Assembly: GCA_016195395.1 (NCBI GenBank)
Contig: JACPZR010000454.1
Span: 1 to 6,193 of the forward strand
Length of the DNA stretch: 6,193 bases
Source: Spirochaetia bacterium
Lineage (GTDB): Bacteria > Spirochaetota > Leptospirae > Leptospirales > Leptonemataceae
Direction: 5' to 3'
The number at the start of each line of letters is the position of its first letter. Positions within the stretch are counted from its first letter, which is position 1. Shown here in pieces: positions 5,599-6,193 of the stretch. The translations under genes and the position numbers were made by a program. The notes under the pieces were generated by a model. The model saw nothing but the letters and a program-made list of their open reading frames with translations. It had not been told where the DNA came from and searched no databases.

Positions 5599-5979
5599 AT
5601 GGATAAAGTACTCCACGACATTTTGAACGCAGGGATCGCTTTGTTCCGCGCGGGTGAAGACTCCCTCAACAATGCGGTCAAAGAAGTGCAGCGCACGTTT
5701 GAACAGCTGAAAAGCAAAGGCGCAGCAGACCAGAGCGAACCCGCAGTTAAAATGCGCAAAACTCTGGACGATGTGGTTACTCAGGTCAACGGACTCTCCG
5801 GCAAAGCCGGCGGCGCTTACAACGAAGCAATCGTGAAACTCGAAGGCCTCTACAAGCAGGTTGCTGACCAAGCCACCAAAATGGTTCCCCAAGACCAAGT
5901 AAACCAGATCAAAGACAAAGTGGACGAGCTGACGCGCGTCATCAAAGAAAAAGCCGACCAAGTACGCGGCAAGAAGTGA
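5599..5979 (+). CDS. Phasin-related small helical protein
   Basis: A 126-residue charged protein with no signal peptide, no cysteine and no tryptophan. Residues 1-39 form an amphipathic helix (ILNAGIALFRAGEDSLNNAV, then KEVQRTFEQLKSKGA). A second helix spans about 47-92 with a Gly-Ser-rich break near 65-73, and a third spans about 98-122 with heptad-like hydrophobics (VNQIKDKVDELTRVIKEKAD). It ends in a basic RGKK. The opening and the Lys-Gly-Ala turn resemble the phasin-related proteins I recall from Leptospira and the broader 'polyhydroxyalkanoate synthesis regulator phasin' group. True phasins coat PHA granules; relatives in organisms without PHA are of unknown role, so granule binding is only an inference. 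No PHA synthase is nearby. A strong Shine-Dalgarno and its own terminator indicate an abundant single-gene product. An unrelated coiled-coil or stress protein is the alternative. Confidence 0.82.
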   Translation: MDKVLHDILNAGIALFRAGEDSLNNAVKEVQRTFEQLKSKGAADQSEPAVKMRKTLDDVVTQVNGLSGKAGGAYNEAIVKLEGLYKQVADQATKMVPQDQVNQIKDKVDELTRVIKEKADQVRGKK

Positions 5980-6002
5980 TTCGTTAGAATCACCTGAAAA
6001 GG

Positions 6003-6028
6003 AGCCCGGCCCCGCCGGGCTTTTTTTT
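6003..6028 (+). terminator. Rho-independent terminator of the phasin-like gene
   Basis: AGCCCGGC (6003-6010) and GCCGGGCT (6014-6021) form a perfect 8-bp GC-rich stem with a CCC loop, followed by an unbroken T run to 6028. It begins 23 bases after the stop codon. This is the clearest terminator in the window. Confidence 0.93.
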
Positions 6029-6193
6029 GCCCTGATCGTTTCCGAACTTCCACTCCCCTCCCCATTTTGAAAATCAGTTGCATCTCTGGCCAGCCGGGTG
6101 AGTTAGTCTGCGGAATCTGATGAGACACGCTTTACATAACAATACCCGCACCACTACCATACGACGAACGTTCTCCGCGGGGGCCCGGCCCTC
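6029..6193. other. Right-edge intergenic stretch with no supported gene
   Basis: No start codon with a Shine-Dalgarno, no RNA gene and no repeat is evident. Hexamers such as TTGAAA (6067-6072) lack a -10 partner at a sensible distance. The region may be the upstream control region of a gene beyond the window. Confidence 0.4.

Noticed and set aside
5377..5961. 194-codon minus-strand open frame over the phasin-like gene and the terminator
   Set aside because: It runs antisense through a gene with a strong ribosome site and terminator, and crosses the terminator hairpin at 5437-5479. It shows no motif.
1..6193. CRISPR array, tRNA/rRNA gene or insertion sequence
   Set aside because: No regularly spaced direct repeats, no cloverleaf-like or ribosomal sequence, and no transposase or terminal repeats were found. 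The only tandem repeat is the 72-bp coding repeat.

Overview
The window is 6.2 kb of moderately GC-rich, densely coding bacterial chromosome. From remembered sequences, the best overall fit is a spirochaete of the order Leptospirales, of the higher-GC Leptonema/Turneriella kind rather than Leptospira itself. The pointers are a TrxB of the FEGFMAGG / CAVCDGA type shared by leptospires and chlamydiae, a small phasin-related helical protein of a kind I associate with Leptospira, and a periplasmic MORN-repeat (YwqK-like) protein. This placement is an inference and no search was run.

Layout. (1) At the left edge the 5' part of a DUF2203-type gene runs leftwards (139 to 1, cut by the window). It is divergent from trxB (213-1172, rightwards), and the short space between them holds a perfect 7+3+7 dyad. 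(2) After a 270-bp intergenic region with a plausible sigma70-type promoter (1278-1306) and a perfect 9-bp inverted repeat (1330-1364) comes a rightward run of four genes with short gaps and no internal terminator. These are a DnaA-like protein (1443-2681), an exported MORN-repeat protein (2702-3457), aspartate carbamoyltransferase pyrB (3523-4464) and a monoacylglycerol-lipase-type hydrolase (4530-5429). The run ends at a hairpin with a T7 tract (5437-5479). (3) A single-gene unit follows. It has a TTGACA element, a leader full of small palindromes, a strong Shine-Dalgarno, a 126-residue phasin-like helical protein (5599-5979) and a textbook Rho-independent terminator (6003-6028). (4) The last 165 bp hold no gene I can support.

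The most unusual item is the DnaA-like protein. It keeps domain I, Walker A, Walker B, the lid with its sensor-2 arginine, and domain IV. About 42 residues are absent between Walker B and the lid, exactly where DnaA carries sensor 1 and the box VII arginine finger. Its Walker A loop and its DNA-recognition signature are also non-standard for DnaA, and it lies beside trxB and pyrB rather than dnaN. It looks like a divergent DnaA paralogue that binds DNA but may not form the ATP-dependent initiator filament. The other genes (redox, pyrimidine synthesis, lipid hydrolysis, envelope repeat protein) do not form an evident single pathway with it.
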